In this document: piece after piece, positions 1-7,101 of the stretch
Layout of the letters: the number at the start of each line of letters is the position of its first letter
How positions within the stretch are numbered: the first letter of the stretch is position 1
Origin: Variovorax sp. Root473
GTDB taxonomy: Bacteria > Pseudomonadota > Gammaproteobacteria > Burkholderiales > Burkholderiaceae_C
Assembly (NCBI RefSeq): GCF_001426505.1
Contig: NZ_LMEV01000017.1
Span: 1,503,556-1,567,555 of the forward strand
DNA: 64,000 nucleotides
Reading direction: 5' to 3'
Translations under genes and position numbers: made by a program
The notes under the pieces: generated by a model
Seen by the model: the letters and a program-made list of their open reading frames with translations, nothing else
Databases searched by the model: none
Told to the model about the DNA's origin: nothing

Positions 1-28
1 CTGAGACATTCAGGATTGCACCGGAAGA

Positions 29-48
29 CACTCAGCCGCGGCTAAGTG
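29..48. repeat. Inverted repeat at left edge of phage segment
   Basis: Two 10-base arms meet with no loop and match at 9 of 10 positions (CACTCAGCCG against CGGCTAAGTG). The repeat lies just downstream of the last leftward phage gene. It has no T-run, so it is not a standard terminator. In filamentous phages, intergenic hairpins serve as terminators or packaging signals, but nothing here separates these options. An ATG on the minus strand at 9-7 could begin the next phage gene. Confidence 0.3.
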
Positions 49-61
49 CTATCCGCTGGAA

Positions 62-217
62 TCACTTGATCGCGGGAACCATGCTGTGGTCGCGATGGCG
101 TGCACGCGCAATGCGTTCACGGCGTGCTGCACGCTCGCCAGCTACCCAAATGAGGGCGCACAGGCCCACACCGAGCAGCAGGCCTGCGAGGAGCATTGCG
201 AGGCCTGCCTGGATCAC
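62..217 (-). CDS. Small one-TM protein, candidate phage minor coat protein
   Basis: A 51-residue peptide starting at GTG, whose GTGA overlaps the stop of the ssDNA-binding protein gene, so translation is probably coupled. Residues 4-26 form one hydrophobic helix rich in Leu, Ala and Gly. A strongly basic stretch (RAARRERIARARHR) follows. This architecture and the position directly after the gpV-like gene match the gpVII/gpIX minor coat proteins of filamentous phages, which are also about 30-50 residue membrane peptides. The assignment comes from position and topology only; such peptides carry no diagnostic motif. Confidence 0.5.
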   Translation of the reverse strand: MIQAGLAMLLAGLLLGVGLCALIWVAGERAARRERIARARHRDHSMVPAIK

Positions 218-540
218 GCCTGCACCGGTGCCTTGAGAGGCTGTGCGCCGGGGCCAACTGCCTTGATCGGGCGGAGGCTCAACACAAACAGTTCGCTCTT
301 GCTCTTGGTCGCCAGCTCCTCGAGCTCGATCTCGCATTCGAGCGGGAACGGGTTGTGCGCGATAGCGGTGATGACCTCGGGCGTGACGCACTTGCGCTCC
401 ACGGTCTTGAAGCCCTTGCCGCCGCTGTCTTCGTTCATGGCCGCGTCCATGAAGATGACCTTGGTGAAGACGTCCTTGCCGTCGATGTTGTAAGTGGCGT
501 TCTGGAAGCCGCGCACGACCTCAGTGACTTTGAATTTCAT
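214..540 (-). CDS. Phage single-stranded DNA-binding protein (gpV-like)
   Basis: A 108-residue protein beginning MKFKVTEVV, with alternating beta-type segments and an acidic middle (ECEIELEELA). The Gln/Pro/Ala-rich tail is typical of small phage ssDNA-binding proteins. Its ATG overlaps the stop of the upstream replication gene (ATGA) and its stop overlaps the next start. Known role in filamentous phages: it coats newly made viral single strands, shutting off complementary-strand synthesis and preparing DNA for export. Family assignment rests on size, order and general character, since gpV-type proteins are very divergent. Confidence 0.7.
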   Translation of the reverse strand: MKFKVTEVVRGFQNATYNIDGKDVFTKVIFMDAAMNEDSGGKGFKTVERKCVTPEVITAIAHNPFPLECEIELEELATKSKSELFVLSLRPIKAVGPGAQPLKAPVQA

Positions 541-1604
541 TGCTGGTAGCTCCTGACTTGGGCATGAACGTCTGCCCATTCGACGCCGGCCACCACGCCG
601 GAAGGTTTGAGCCTGCGTGGAAGACCGACAACGGTCATGCTCTCCACGAGGTCGGTGTTGGTGGCCCCCGCCGTGGTCGTTGCGTGATGCAACGCCTTGC
701 CGTAGCAACGGCGGAGGTGATAGAGGAGGTGACCAAGGTTGGTCAGCGTCTCGGTCTGTGTGGTCGGAATGGCCTCTGCAGCGGCTTCGATCAGAGAGGC
801 GAGGGCAGGGTAGGCACCTGCGAAGAAGCGGTCACAGTCAGTGAGCGTGTCAAACGGAATCACACGGTCCCGGTTGCCCAGCTGGACCTCGAAGCGCACC
901 CAGTCGCTCGACAGATCGCCCAGCTGCTTGCCCTTCTCGTAGACCCGCAGCATCTTGCCGTTCGCGGCCTTGCCGACGTACAGCGTGCGGCCGTGCACCT
1001 GTTCGAGCCAATCGCCGGCAACGCTCGTGCTCGGCTTGCGGCCATTGCTGGTGAACTCGCCAGCATCGACCATGTCGACGGCGTCGTCGACGGTGTGCGC
1101 ACCGTCAAGAAAATCGACAGCCAGATCGACGCGGGTGATCTTGGCTCGGAAACCTTCGAGCAGCTCACGCACGTTGGCCCAGTCTTCGACCATGCCGCAG
1201 CCCTTGCCGGTCAGCTGGAGCATCCACCGTCCACGCTGTGCGTTACCGCCCTTGGCGATCGCACCGACCTCGACCATCACGCCGCCCAGGTAGACCGAGA
1301 GCTTCCAACGCTCAGTGAACCCGAACAAGCCGCCATCGAGCTTGGCCGTCGTGGGACGGTTGCCGAAGCAGCAACCGAGAAAGGCCACGAGGCCTTCGAC
1401 GCTCATTGCAGGCTCATCAAACGTGGCATTCAACCAGTCCACCTTCGCCCTGGGTGCCCCGACGTTCGTTTCGGGACTTTCCCCCCGTGTTACAGCACGG
1501 GGGGCAGGGGACGCGCTGCGCGCTTCGGCGCGTCGCAAGCTAGCGCCTTCGCGCGCAGCGCCCCAGCCTCGCAGCATCCCGCTGCCGGACTGTCCCTGCC
1601 TCAT
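537..1604 (-). CDS. Rolling-circle replication initiation protein (Rep_trans / phage gpII role)
   Basis: A 355-residue protein starting at an ATG that overlaps the stop of the preceding 56-aa gene. From about residue 48 (KVDWLNATF) it reads like the phage/plasmid replication initiation factor family: RVDLAVDFLDG, then LYVGKAANGK and RVYEKGKQLG, then WVRFEVQLGN. These are conserved blocks of the Rep_trans nuclease, which nicks the replicative form and joins to DNA through a tyrosine. The first 47 residues are low-complexity (Arg, Ala, Ser, Gly) and lie over strong DNA hairpins, so they may be shaped by a DNA signal. A start nearer residue 48 is possible. Confidence 0.82.
   Translation of the reverse strand: MRQGQSGSGMLRGWGAAREGASLRRAEARSASPAPRAVTRGESPETNVGAPRAKVDWLNATFDEPAMSVEGLVAFLGCCFGNRPTTAKLDGGLFGFTERWKLSVYLGGVMVEVGAIAKGGNAQRGRWMLQLTGKGCGMVEDWANVRELLEGFRAKITRVDLAVDFLDGAHTVDDAVDMVDAGEFTSNGRKPSTSVAGDWLEQVHGRTLYVGKAANGKMLRVYEKGKQLGDLSSDWVRFEVQLGNRDRVIPFDTLTDCDRFFAGAYPALASLIEAAAEAIPTTQTETLTNLGHLLYHLRRCYGKALHHATTTAGATNTDLVESMTVVGLPRRLKPSGVVAGVEWADVHAQVRSYQQ
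1481..1504. other. Perfect GC-rich hairpin, candidate replication origin
   Basis: A 9-bp perfect stem (CCCCCCGTG / CACGGGGGG) with a 6-base loop lies inside the low-complexity 5' part of the rep gene. Further GC-rich inverted stretches occupy about 1510-1565. In Rep_trans systems of the pT181 type the double-strand origin is a hairpin inside the rep coding region, nicked in the loop by Rep. That precedent makes this a plausible origin or nick site. No nick sequence is recognised, so this is inference. Confidence 0.4.
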
Positions 1605-1771
1605 GAACGGCGCCCTTGCTGCGAAGCGTAGAAGCGCTGTGCGAAGTCGCGGAACGAAAACTCTTCGGAAACGGACTTGGGCGGTGACAGCTTGGTGCGA
1701 CCAATGGCGCCCTTCAGGTCGAGCTGGAGCTGCTCGGGCTGCTTCTTCGTCTTCCTGGTCGTTCGCGCCAT
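1601..1771 (-). CDS. Small basic protein at head of phage operon
   Basis: A 56-residue frame that begins MARTTRKTKKQPEQLQLDL and ends FAQRFYASQQGRRS. Its stop overlaps the rep ATG (ATGA), the same pattern as the other genes of this operon, which is the main reason to accept it. It is the first gene after the operator region. The N-terminus is Lys/Arg/Thr-rich, suggesting nucleic-acid binding, but no family is recognised. Small ORFs ahead of rep are common in inoviruses. Confidence 0.55.
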   Translation of the reverse strand: MARTTRKTKKQPEQLQLDLKGAIGRTKLSPPKSVSEEFSFRDFAQRFYASQQGRRS

Positions 1772-1784
1772 AATCACCTACTCC

Positions 1785-1851
1785 GGTTACGTAACCACTT
1801 TTCGTTAGGTGGCGAACATAACTGAAACAGGTTGCAACCACAAGAGGTTAC
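1785..1851. promoter_or_regulatory. Operator array between phage operon and its regulator
   Basis: The 82-base divergent promoter region carries a perfect 12-base palindrome GGTTACGTAACC (1785-1796), a perfect 10-base palindrome GGTTGCAACC (1830-1839) and a half-site GGTTAC (1846-1851) that runs into the regulator's ribosome-binding region. The shared GGTT(A/G)C core suggests binding sites for the adjacent HTH regulator. They would let it repress the leftward replication operon and its own gene. Binding itself is inferred. Confidence 0.6.
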
Positions 1852-1853
1852 AC

Positions 1854-2252
1854 ATGAATCATCTCGATGAATTGAATCTACTCATCGATAAGGCGTCGGC
1901 GATTGCTGGAAGCGATGCCAAGCTGGCTCGCACCATCGGCGTGCCTCCGCAGCACGTCAGCAACTGGCGTCATGGCCACAAGACCGCCACGCCAGCAGAT
2001 CAGGCCCTGATGGCTCACGTGGCAGGGCTCGACCCTGTGCAGGTACTGGCGCGAGCAACGGTCGCGCAGTACGAAGGCAAGCCGAAGGGAGACGCGCTCA
2101 TGAAGGCGCTGGGAAAAGCTTCGCTAGTGACTGGCGCGGTCCTAGGTTCCGCTGGAGCACTGGCACAGCAGATTTTTTCGACGGTCCCGGGTCATGACCT
2201 GATCACAGCTGCAATCCTTTGGATTCAACACAATGTGCATTATGTAAAATGA
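1854..2252 (+). CDS. Phage HTH regulator (DUF3693-like)
   Basis: 132 residues. Residues 1-60 form a Cro/CI-like helix-turn-helix (DAKLARTIGVPPQHVSNWRHG), followed by a conserved-looking block (LDPVQVLARATVAQYEG) and a hydrophobic C-terminus. This layout matches the DUF3693 type of small phage regulators found beside inovirus replication operons. It is transcribed away from the operon across palindromic operators, so it is the likely immunity or lysogeny repressor. ATG follows an AGAGG ribosome site. Its last codons and stop lie inside the dif-like site, so integration at this site would have to regenerate the gene's end. Confidence 0.75.
   Translation: MNHLDELNLLIDKASAIAGSDAKLARTIGVPPQHVSNWRHGHKTATPADQALMAHVAGLDPVQVLARATVAQYEGKPKGDALMKALGKASLVTGAVLGSAGALAQQIFSTVPGHDLITAAILWIQHNVHYVK
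2223..2250 (+). other. dif-like XerC/XerD attachment site (prophage boundary)
   Basis: A 28-base site aligned with E. coli dif: XerD arm TTATGTAAAAT matches TTATGTTAAAT at 10 of 11 bases; centre TGTGCA against TGTATA, 4 of 6; XerC arm ATTCAACACAA, 5 of 11. A conserved XerD arm with a divergent XerC arm is known for the att sites of phages that use host Xer recombinases (CTX phage and relatives). It sits exactly where phage-like sequence stops, at the 3' end of the regulator. The second copy expected at the other end is outside the window. Confidence 0.6.
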
Positions 2253-2380
2253 ATTGCACGAGTCCGGACCCTTTGCAGCTGTGAGCCAGAGAGCCCGGCA
2301 GTCCTCGACCTCAACCAAATCCCCTTCCGGCTTCGCCCAGCCCTTCATTTCAGGCCTGAGCGAAGCCTCCCTGAATCGAA

Positions 2381-2788
2381 TCAGCTCGGCGCAGCGCCCT
2401 CCGGCAGCTTCGCAATCACCTTGATCTCGAACTGAAAGCCGTACAGCCACGTCACGCCGATACCGGTCAGCGTCGGGTGCGGCGCGTCGCCCCAGTACTC
2501 GGGCACGATCTTCCAGATCGTTTCGAAGTTCGATTCCGGATCGACGACGAACACCGTCGCATCGACCACGTCGTCGAAGGTGCAGCCCGCGGCTTTCAGG
2601 ATGGCATTCAGGTTGCCGAATGCGCGCCGCACCTGCGCTTCCAGCTCGGGTTCCGGTGAACCGTCTTCGCGGCTGCCGACCTGTCCCGACACGAACAGAA
2701 AGCCGTTGGAGCGAACCGCCGGCGAATACCGGTTGCGTTCATAGAGCGCCTGCCGCCCGGGTGGAAAGATGACGTCGCGTGCGGCCAT
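2381..2788 (-). CDS. RidA/YjgF/UK114 family protein
   Basis: 135 residues with the family features SNGFLFVSGQVG, NLNAILKAAGCTFDDVVDATVFV and a final strand IKVIAKLP. RidA proteins are trimers that deaminate reactive enamines and imines from PLP enzymes. The catalytic arginine of true RidA lies just before the last glutamate-containing strand. Here that segment is TLTGIGVTWLYGFQFEIK, which has no Arg, so canonical imine deaminase activity is doubtful and a Rid2-Rid7-type role is more likely. It is transcribed divergently from a LysR gene with an operator-like site between them, so that regulator may control it. Confidence 0.85.
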   Translation of the reverse strand: MAARDVIFPPGRQALYERNRYSPAVRSNGFLFVSGQVGSREDGSPEPELEAQVRRAFGNLNAILKAAGCTFDDVVDATVFVVDPESNFETIWKIVPEYWGDAPHPTLTGIGVTWLYGFQFEIKVIAKLPEGAAPS

Positions 2789-2879
2789 GGTTGCTTTCTT
2801 CCTGCAGTGATGAGTGATGACGATGCAGGGACTTTAGAAAGCCACTCGCCATCGATCAACGGGCAGAGCCAACAATCAC

Positions 2880-2898
2880 TGTTTGCAGATCCCAAACA
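2880..2898. promoter_or_regulatory. LysR-type operator (T-N11-A dyad)
   Basis: TGTTTG-N7-CAAACA is a perfect 6-base dyad that contains the T-N11-A core of LysR boxes. It lies 31 bases before the ATG of the downstream lysR gene and within the intergenic region shared with the divergent RidA-like gene. Likely the autoregulatory site; binding is inferred. Confidence 0.5.
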
Positions 2899-2929
2899 AT
2901 CCCGGCATGCGCCGCGCAGGAGCCCTCCC

Positions 2930-3865
2930 ATGGACCGTTTCGATGCAATGCAGGCCTTCACCCGCGTGGTCGAGGCCGGCAGCTTCACCAAGGCGGCCGA
3001 CACGCTGCACATGAGCAAGACCAGCGTGACGCAGCTGGTGCAGCAGCTCGAGGCCCGGCTGCGGGTGAAGCTGCTCAACCGCACCACGCGCAAGGTGAAC
3101 GTCACCGCCGATGGCGCCGCGTACTACGAACGCGCGGTGCGGCTGCTGGCCGATCTGGACGACGCCGAGACCAGCCTGTCGAGCGCCTCCGCCCTGCCCC
3201 GCGGCCGCCTGCGCGTCGACGTGCCCAGCCCGCTGGCCCGCATGATCCTCGTGCCCGCGCTGCCGGCCTTTCATGCGCGTTATCCCGACATCCAGCTCGA
3301 CATGGGCGTGAGCGACCGCATGGTCGATGTGATCGGCGAGAACGTCGATTGCGTCGTGCGCGGCGGCGAGCTCACCGACCCGTCGCTCATGGCGCGCCGC
3401 GTGGGCGATCTGCAGCTCGGGGTCTACGCGGCGCCGGGGTATCTGCAGCTGGCCGGCACGCCCGCGCACCCGCGCGAGCTGGAAGATACGCACCACCGCA
3501 TCGTCGGCTTCCTGTGGTCACGCAATGGCAAGACCTTTCCGTACGCCATGCGCCGGGGCGATGAACGCATCGACGTGCAGGGCCGCTACGTGCTCTCGGT
3601 GGACGACGGCAATGCCTACCTCGCGGCCGGTCTGGCGGGCCTGGGCATCCTCTGGCTGCCGGACTACATGGCCGCGCCGCACCGGGCGGGCGGCGAACTG
3701 GTGCCGTTGTTCGAAGACTGGCAGCTCGATGCAATGCCACTCTACGTGGCGTTCGCGCCAAACCGACACGTGAGCGCCAAGCTGCGTGCGTTCATCGAGT
3801 GGATCGCCGGGTTGATGGCGCAGCATGCGCCGGTCATGGCGCGCCCCGGGGCGCCTTCCCCCTGA
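2930..3865 (+). CDS. LysR family transcriptional regulator
   Basis: 311 residues. The N-terminal winged helix-turn-helix (residues 1-60) reads MDRFDAMQAFTRVVEAGSF, then KAADTLHMSKTSVTQLVQQLE, and the effector-binding fold fills the rest (GRLRVDVPSPLARMILVPAL, ending near AKLRAFIEWI). This is the CrgA/PA4203-like subgroup common in Burkholderiales. The chosen ATG has GCAGGA upstream; a longer frame exists but adds residues outside the LysR fold. It faces the RidA-like gene divergently, the usual arrangement for a regulator and its target. Confidence 0.9.
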   Translation: MDRFDAMQAFTRVVEAGSFTKAADTLHMSKTSVTQLVQQLEARLRVKLLNRTTRKVNVTADGAAYYERAVRLLADLDDAETSLSSASALPRGRLRVDVPSPLARMILVPALPAFHARYPDIQLDMGVSDRMVDVIGENVDCVVRGGELTDPSLMARRVGDLQLGVYAAPGYLQLAGTPAHPRELEDTHHRIVGFLWSRNGKTFPYAMRRGDERIDVQGRYVLSVDDGNAYLAAGLAGLGILWLPDYMAAPHRAGGELVPLFEDWQLDAMPLYVAFAPNRHVSAKLRAFIEWIAGLMAQHAPVMARPGAPSP

Positions 3866-3890
3866 ACCGCCCTGCTCTGCCGAAGCACTT

Positions 3891-4373
3891 TCAGCCGGCG
3901 ACCTTGCTCCAGGCCTCGTACAAGTCTTCGTCGGCCTCGTCGCGCACGGGCATCGAATGCAGCTTCATCTCGCGCTGTTCCGGCGCCCGTGCGATCTCGA
4001 GGTAGCCACGTTCGGCCGACAGGTCGAAGGGTTCACCGTCCTCGTTCGAGTAGGCGTAGAAAACTTCCTTCACGCCCGCCAGGTACATCGCCGTCAGGCA
4101 CATCGAGCACGGGTAGCCGCTGGCGTACACGGTGCAGCCCGACAGGTCGGTGCTCTTCAGCGCCTTCGCGGCGGCGCGCACGGCCTGCATCTCGGCGTGG
4201 GCAGAGGGATCGCACAGGGCGTCCACTTCGTTGACGGCGGTGGCAATGACCTTGCCGTCGCGCGCAATCACGGCGCCGAAGGGCCAGGTCTTTCGCTCGC
4301 GGATGTTGCCCATGGCAAGGCGGATGGAATCGAGCAGGTACGCGCCTGCGTTCGGGTCATGGGATGTGGTCAT
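3891..4373 (-). CDS. Guanine deaminase-like nucleoside deaminase
   Basis: 160 residues of the cytidine/deoxycytidylate deaminase fold. Zinc and catalytic motifs are complete: HAEMQ (about residue 58, proton-shuttling Glu) and PCSMC (about residue 89). Residues around WPFGAVIARDG and a long C-terminal helix resemble small GuaD-type guanine deaminases (guanine to xanthine). It precedes no partner on its own strand but follows uraD and the broken uraH in the same direction, which supports a role in purine catabolism. A tRNA-deaminase role is unlikely because a TadA is present elsewhere in the window. Confidence 0.82.
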   Translation of the reverse strand: MTTSHDPNAGAYLLDSIRLAMGNIRERKTWPFGAVIARDGKVIATAVNEVDALCDPSAHAEMQAVRAAAKALKSTDLSGCTVYASGYPCSMCLTAMYLAGVKEVFYAYSNEDGEPFDLSAERGYLEIARAPEQREMKLHSMPVRDEADEDLYEAWSKVAG

Positions 4374-4390
4374 TCAGAAAGCTCCCGCGG

Positions 4391-4967
4391 TCAGCTGCCG
4401 CGATAGGTGGAAAAAAACCAGGGCGCGCACAGCATCGGCACGTGGTAATGCTGCGTGGCGTCGGCAATGGCAAAGCGCACGGGCACCACGTCCGACAGCG
4501 CATCGGCCGCCTTGAAATGGTCGCCGACATGAAACTGCAGTTCGAACTGCCCGGTGCGTGCCGAGGCCGCGGGCAGCATGGGCGCGTCGGTGCGGCCGTC
4601 GGCGTTGGTGCGCGTGCTGTTCAGGCGCGTCGCCGGCGCGGTAGCCCTCTCCGATGAGCAGCGGCTCGTCGGAGCGTCCGTTGCCGTTCATGGTCACGGT
4701 GCGCAGCAGCTTGAAGCCGTCGCCCTCGCGCACCGAGAAATCGATGCGCAGGCCGGTTGCCGCGGCGCCGTGGAAGGTGTCGAGCGCGTGCACCGTCAGG
4801 CGCGGGCTCACGCCGTGAAGCACGATCGGCCCGCTGGCCTGGGCCGGGCCGGCGGGTGCGGCCGTTTGTGCAACAGCGCCGTGGGGTGCCAGGGCTGCGG
4901 CACCAAGCGCCAGGCCCGACAGCGCGAAGCGGCGGCGTGCCGCAAGGGAAATCACGTTCTCAGGCAT
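4391..4967 (-). pseudogene. uraH: Frameshifted, chimeric 5-hydroxyisourate hydrolase (uraH)
   Basis: The first frame starts with an exported-type N-terminus (SLAARRRFALSGLALGAAAL), then HIUase sequence LTVHALDTFHG up to TVTMNGNGRSDEPLLIGEGY. At about 4630-4640 the frame breaks. The family sequence resumes in another frame with TRTNADGRTDAPML, then FELQFHVGDHFK, IADATQHYHVPML and the terminal YRGS tetrapeptide. The segment NGxGRxDxPxL thus occurs twice. This suggests that two tandem paralogs, one exported and one cytosolic, were fused by a deletion that also lost the frame. Sequencing error alone would not explain the duplicated segment. The start follows AAGGAG and overlaps uraD by 8 bases. 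Confidence 0.75.
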
Positions 4968-5514
4968 GGAGCGCTCCTTGCGGCACCGACGCACCGAGCA
5001 GCGTGTCGATGCGCCCGCGGGTGATCAGGCCGATCTGCGCCAGCGCCGCGCGGCGCTCGGCCTCGGTGGACCCGGCGGCGCGGCTGCGCATCGCCTCGAA
5101 GATCTGGCCCTTGGTGCTGCGCCGCACCGCGATGATGAAAGGAAAGCCGTGCCGTTCGCGGTACACACGGTTCAGCCGCTGGATCTCGGCCATCTCTTCG
5201 CCGCTCAGTGCGTTCAGGCCTGCACTGCCCTGCTCGCCGACCGACTCGGCGGTCATCGTGCCGGCCTGTGCTTCGCGGCCCGCCAGCTCGGGGTGACCGC
5301 ACAGGAAGGCGAGTTGCTGCGCGTCGGGCGCACGACGCACCACGTCGAGCATGGCTTCGTGCAAGGCGTCGATGCTGGCAAAAGGCCGCAGCGACCAGGC
5401 CGCGCGGGCAACCCAGGGCGAATTCTCGAAAGTCGGCCCGAGCGCGACGACGAACGCGTCGCAATCCATGGCGTTGAGCGCCTGGAGGTCCAGGCGATAG
5501 GCGTGGGAAGGCAT
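4960..5514 (-). CDS. uraD: OHCU decarboxylase
   Basis: 184 residues. Converts 2-oxo-4-hydroxy-4-carboxy-5-ureidoimidazoline to S-allantoin, the last step of urate breakdown after HIUase. Motifs: FLCGHPELAG containing the catalytic His (about residue 74), the GLNAL segment, and YRERHGFPFIIAVR. Two ATGs are near; the inner one is chosen because AAGGAG sits 9 bases before it, whereas it abuts the outer one. The gene overlaps the broken uraH, so the operon once encoded consecutive pathway steps. Whether a second uraH exists elsewhere decides if the pathway still works. Confidence 0.9.
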   Translation of the reverse strand: MPSHAYRLDLQALNAMDCDAFVVALGPTFENSPWVARAAWSLRPFASIDALHEAMLDVVRRAPDAQQLAFLCGHPELAGREAQAGTMTAESVGEQGSAGLNALSGEEMAEIQRLNRVYRERHGFPFIIAVRRSTKGQIFEAMRSRAAGSTEAERRAALAQIGLITRGRIDTLLGASVPQGALHA

Positions 5515-5563
5515 GGAGAGCATCTCCTTGTAGTCAGACTGACGGACAGAGGGGTGGGAAGAA

Positions 5564-6901
5564 TCAGCGCGCGGGCGTCTTCGTCTTTTGCAGGCGCGGC
5601 ACGAACAGCAGGATCAGCACGGCAGCGCAGACTTCCACCGCCGCGACCACGTACAGCCCTGGCGCAAGGCTGCCGGTGGCGGTCTTGATGAGGCCCAGCA
5701 TCCACGGCGCGCCGAAGCCCGCGAGGTTGGCGATCGAGTTGATCAGCGCCACGCCGCCAGCGGCTGCGGTGCCGGCCAGGAAGCGGTTGGGCATCTGCCA
5801 GAACACGGGGATCGCGCTCATGGTGCCGACGATGGCGAGCGTGAGGCCGGCCAGCACGAGGCCCGGGCTCTGGCGCAGGAACAGCGCCACCACCAGCAAC
5901 GCACCGGAGCCGAGCGCCGCGGCCAGCGCACAGTGGTAGCGGGACTCCTGGTGGCGGTCGGAGTGAAAGCCGTTCCAGATCATTCCGGCCGCGCCGCACA
6001 GGTAGGCACCGGCCATGATCCAGCCGACGGTGAGCGGATTGGTGAAACCGATCTCTTTCACCAGCGTCGGGCCGTAGAAGGTGAGCGACGAGTTGGCCGC
6101 GATGATGCAGAAGAAGATCAGGATCAGCAGCCAGAACTTGCCGTTCTTCAGCGATGCCAGCATGCTGTGCTCGCGGTGGCCCAGCGCCTTGCGGTCGCGC
6201 TCCAGGTCGTCGTGCACCAGCTGGCGTTCACGCGCCGTAAGCCAATGGGCCTGCTCGGGCCGGTCGGTCAGGTAGAAGTAGGTGGCGATGCCCGCCAGCA
6301 CCGAGGGAATGCCCTCGAGCAGCAGCACCCACTGCCAGCCGGCCCAGCCGTTCACCCCGTGCATGTTGTTCATGATGAAGCCGGCCAGCGGTCCGCCGAT
6401 CACGCCCGCAAAAGCCGAGGCCGACATGAACATGCCGAAGGCCTTGGCGCGGCGGCTGTCGGGGAACCAGTAGGTCAGGTAAAGAATGATGCCGGGGTAA
6501 AAGCCCGCCTCGAACACGCCCAGCAGAAAGCGCAGCAGGTAGAACATCTCGGTGCTCTTCACGAACATCGTGGCGATCGAGGTCAGGCCCCAGCCGATGG
6601 TGATGCGCATGATGGTCTTCTTGGCGCCGATCTTCTGCAGCAGCAGGTTGCTGGGCACCTCGAAGAAGAAATAGCCCAGGAAGAAGATCCCGGCGCCCAG
6701 CCCGTACGCTGCCTCGCTCCATTTCAGGTCGTCGAGCATCGTCAGCTTGATGAAGCCGATGTTGACCCGGTCGATCCAGGCCAGCACCCACAGCAGCATC
6801 AAAAAGGGAATCAGGCGAAAGATGATCTTGCGGTAGATGCCGTCCAGTTCCGCCGTGGCGGTGTGTTCCCGGATCGGCGCCAGCGTGGCGTCCATGCTCA
6901 T
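5564..6901 (-). CDS. MFS transporter, anion:cation symporter type
   Basis: 445 residues with about 12 membrane helices. The N-terminal signature LIPFLMLLWVLAWIDRVNIGF and the loop PSNLLLQKIGAKK are typical of the ACS branch (tartrate, phthalate, hexuronate and similar organic anions). GGAGACAACC precedes the ATG. Its place beside uraD and the deaminase suggests import of a ureide or purine breakdown product. It is also divergent from a LysR gene that could set its substrate independently. Substrate cannot be read from the sequence. Confidence 0.88.
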   Translation of the reverse strand: MSMDATLAPIREHTATAELDGIYRKIIFRLIPFLMLLWVLAWIDRVNIGFIKLTMLDDLKWSEAAYGLGAGIFFLGYFFFEVPSNLLLQKIGAKKTIMRITIGWGLTSIATMFVKSTEMFYLLRFLLGVFEAGFYPGIILYLTYWFPDSRRAKAFGMFMSASAFAGVIGGPLAGFIMNNMHGVNGWAGWQWVLLLEGIPSVLAGIATYFYLTDRPEQAHWLTARERQLVHDDLERDRKALGHREHSMLASLKNGKFWLLILIFFCIIAANSSLTFYGPTLVKEIGFTNPLTVGWIMAGAYLCGAAGMIWNGFHSDRHQESRYHCALAAALGSGALLVVALFLRQSPGLVLAGLTLAIVGTMSAIPVFWQMPNRFLAGTAAAGGVALINSIANLAGFGAPWMLGLIKTATGSLAPGLYVVAAVEVCAAVLILLFVPRLQKTKTPAR

Positions 6902-7101
6902 GGTTGTCTCCATTTCTAGGTGTGGACGGGACGCGCCGCCTGGGACCTTCTGTGGGTCCGCTTGCGGCTGCCATTCCCGTTGGTGGCGAACTGTAGGCAG
7001 ATATCGCCGGGCTGGATCACGCTCTCTAGAATGTGCGACATAACGGTTTGCCATGGGGGGGCTGCCGCCCGTAGCGACCCCAGAGGCCATTTCTCTTCGC
7101 C

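Larger units (their letters stand above)
1..2250. mobile_element. Filamentous phage (inovirus) prophage, right-end fragment
   Basis: Seen: a leftward gene chain (small ORF, rolling-circle Rep, ssDNA-binding protein, one-TM peptide) follows the Rep, gpV, minor-coat order known from filamentous phages. A divergent HTH regulator lies to its right, and a dif-like sequence ends the element exactly at that gene's stop codon. Host-type metabolic genes begin about 130 bases further on. Inference: this is an integrated inovirus whose coat, adsorption and assembly (Zot/pI) genes lie left of the window. It could instead be a remnant if those genes are missing. The left boundary cannot be seen. Confidence 0.8.

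Noticed and set aside
2142..2450. A minus-strand frame across the phage/host junction
   Set aside because: It runs antisense through the phage regulator and the dif-like site and overlaps the RidA-like gene; no family resemblance.
6902..7101. LysR operator between the MFS gene and its divergent lysR
   Set aside because: No convincing T-N11-A dyad with extended arms was found in this interval, unlike the two other LysR loci.
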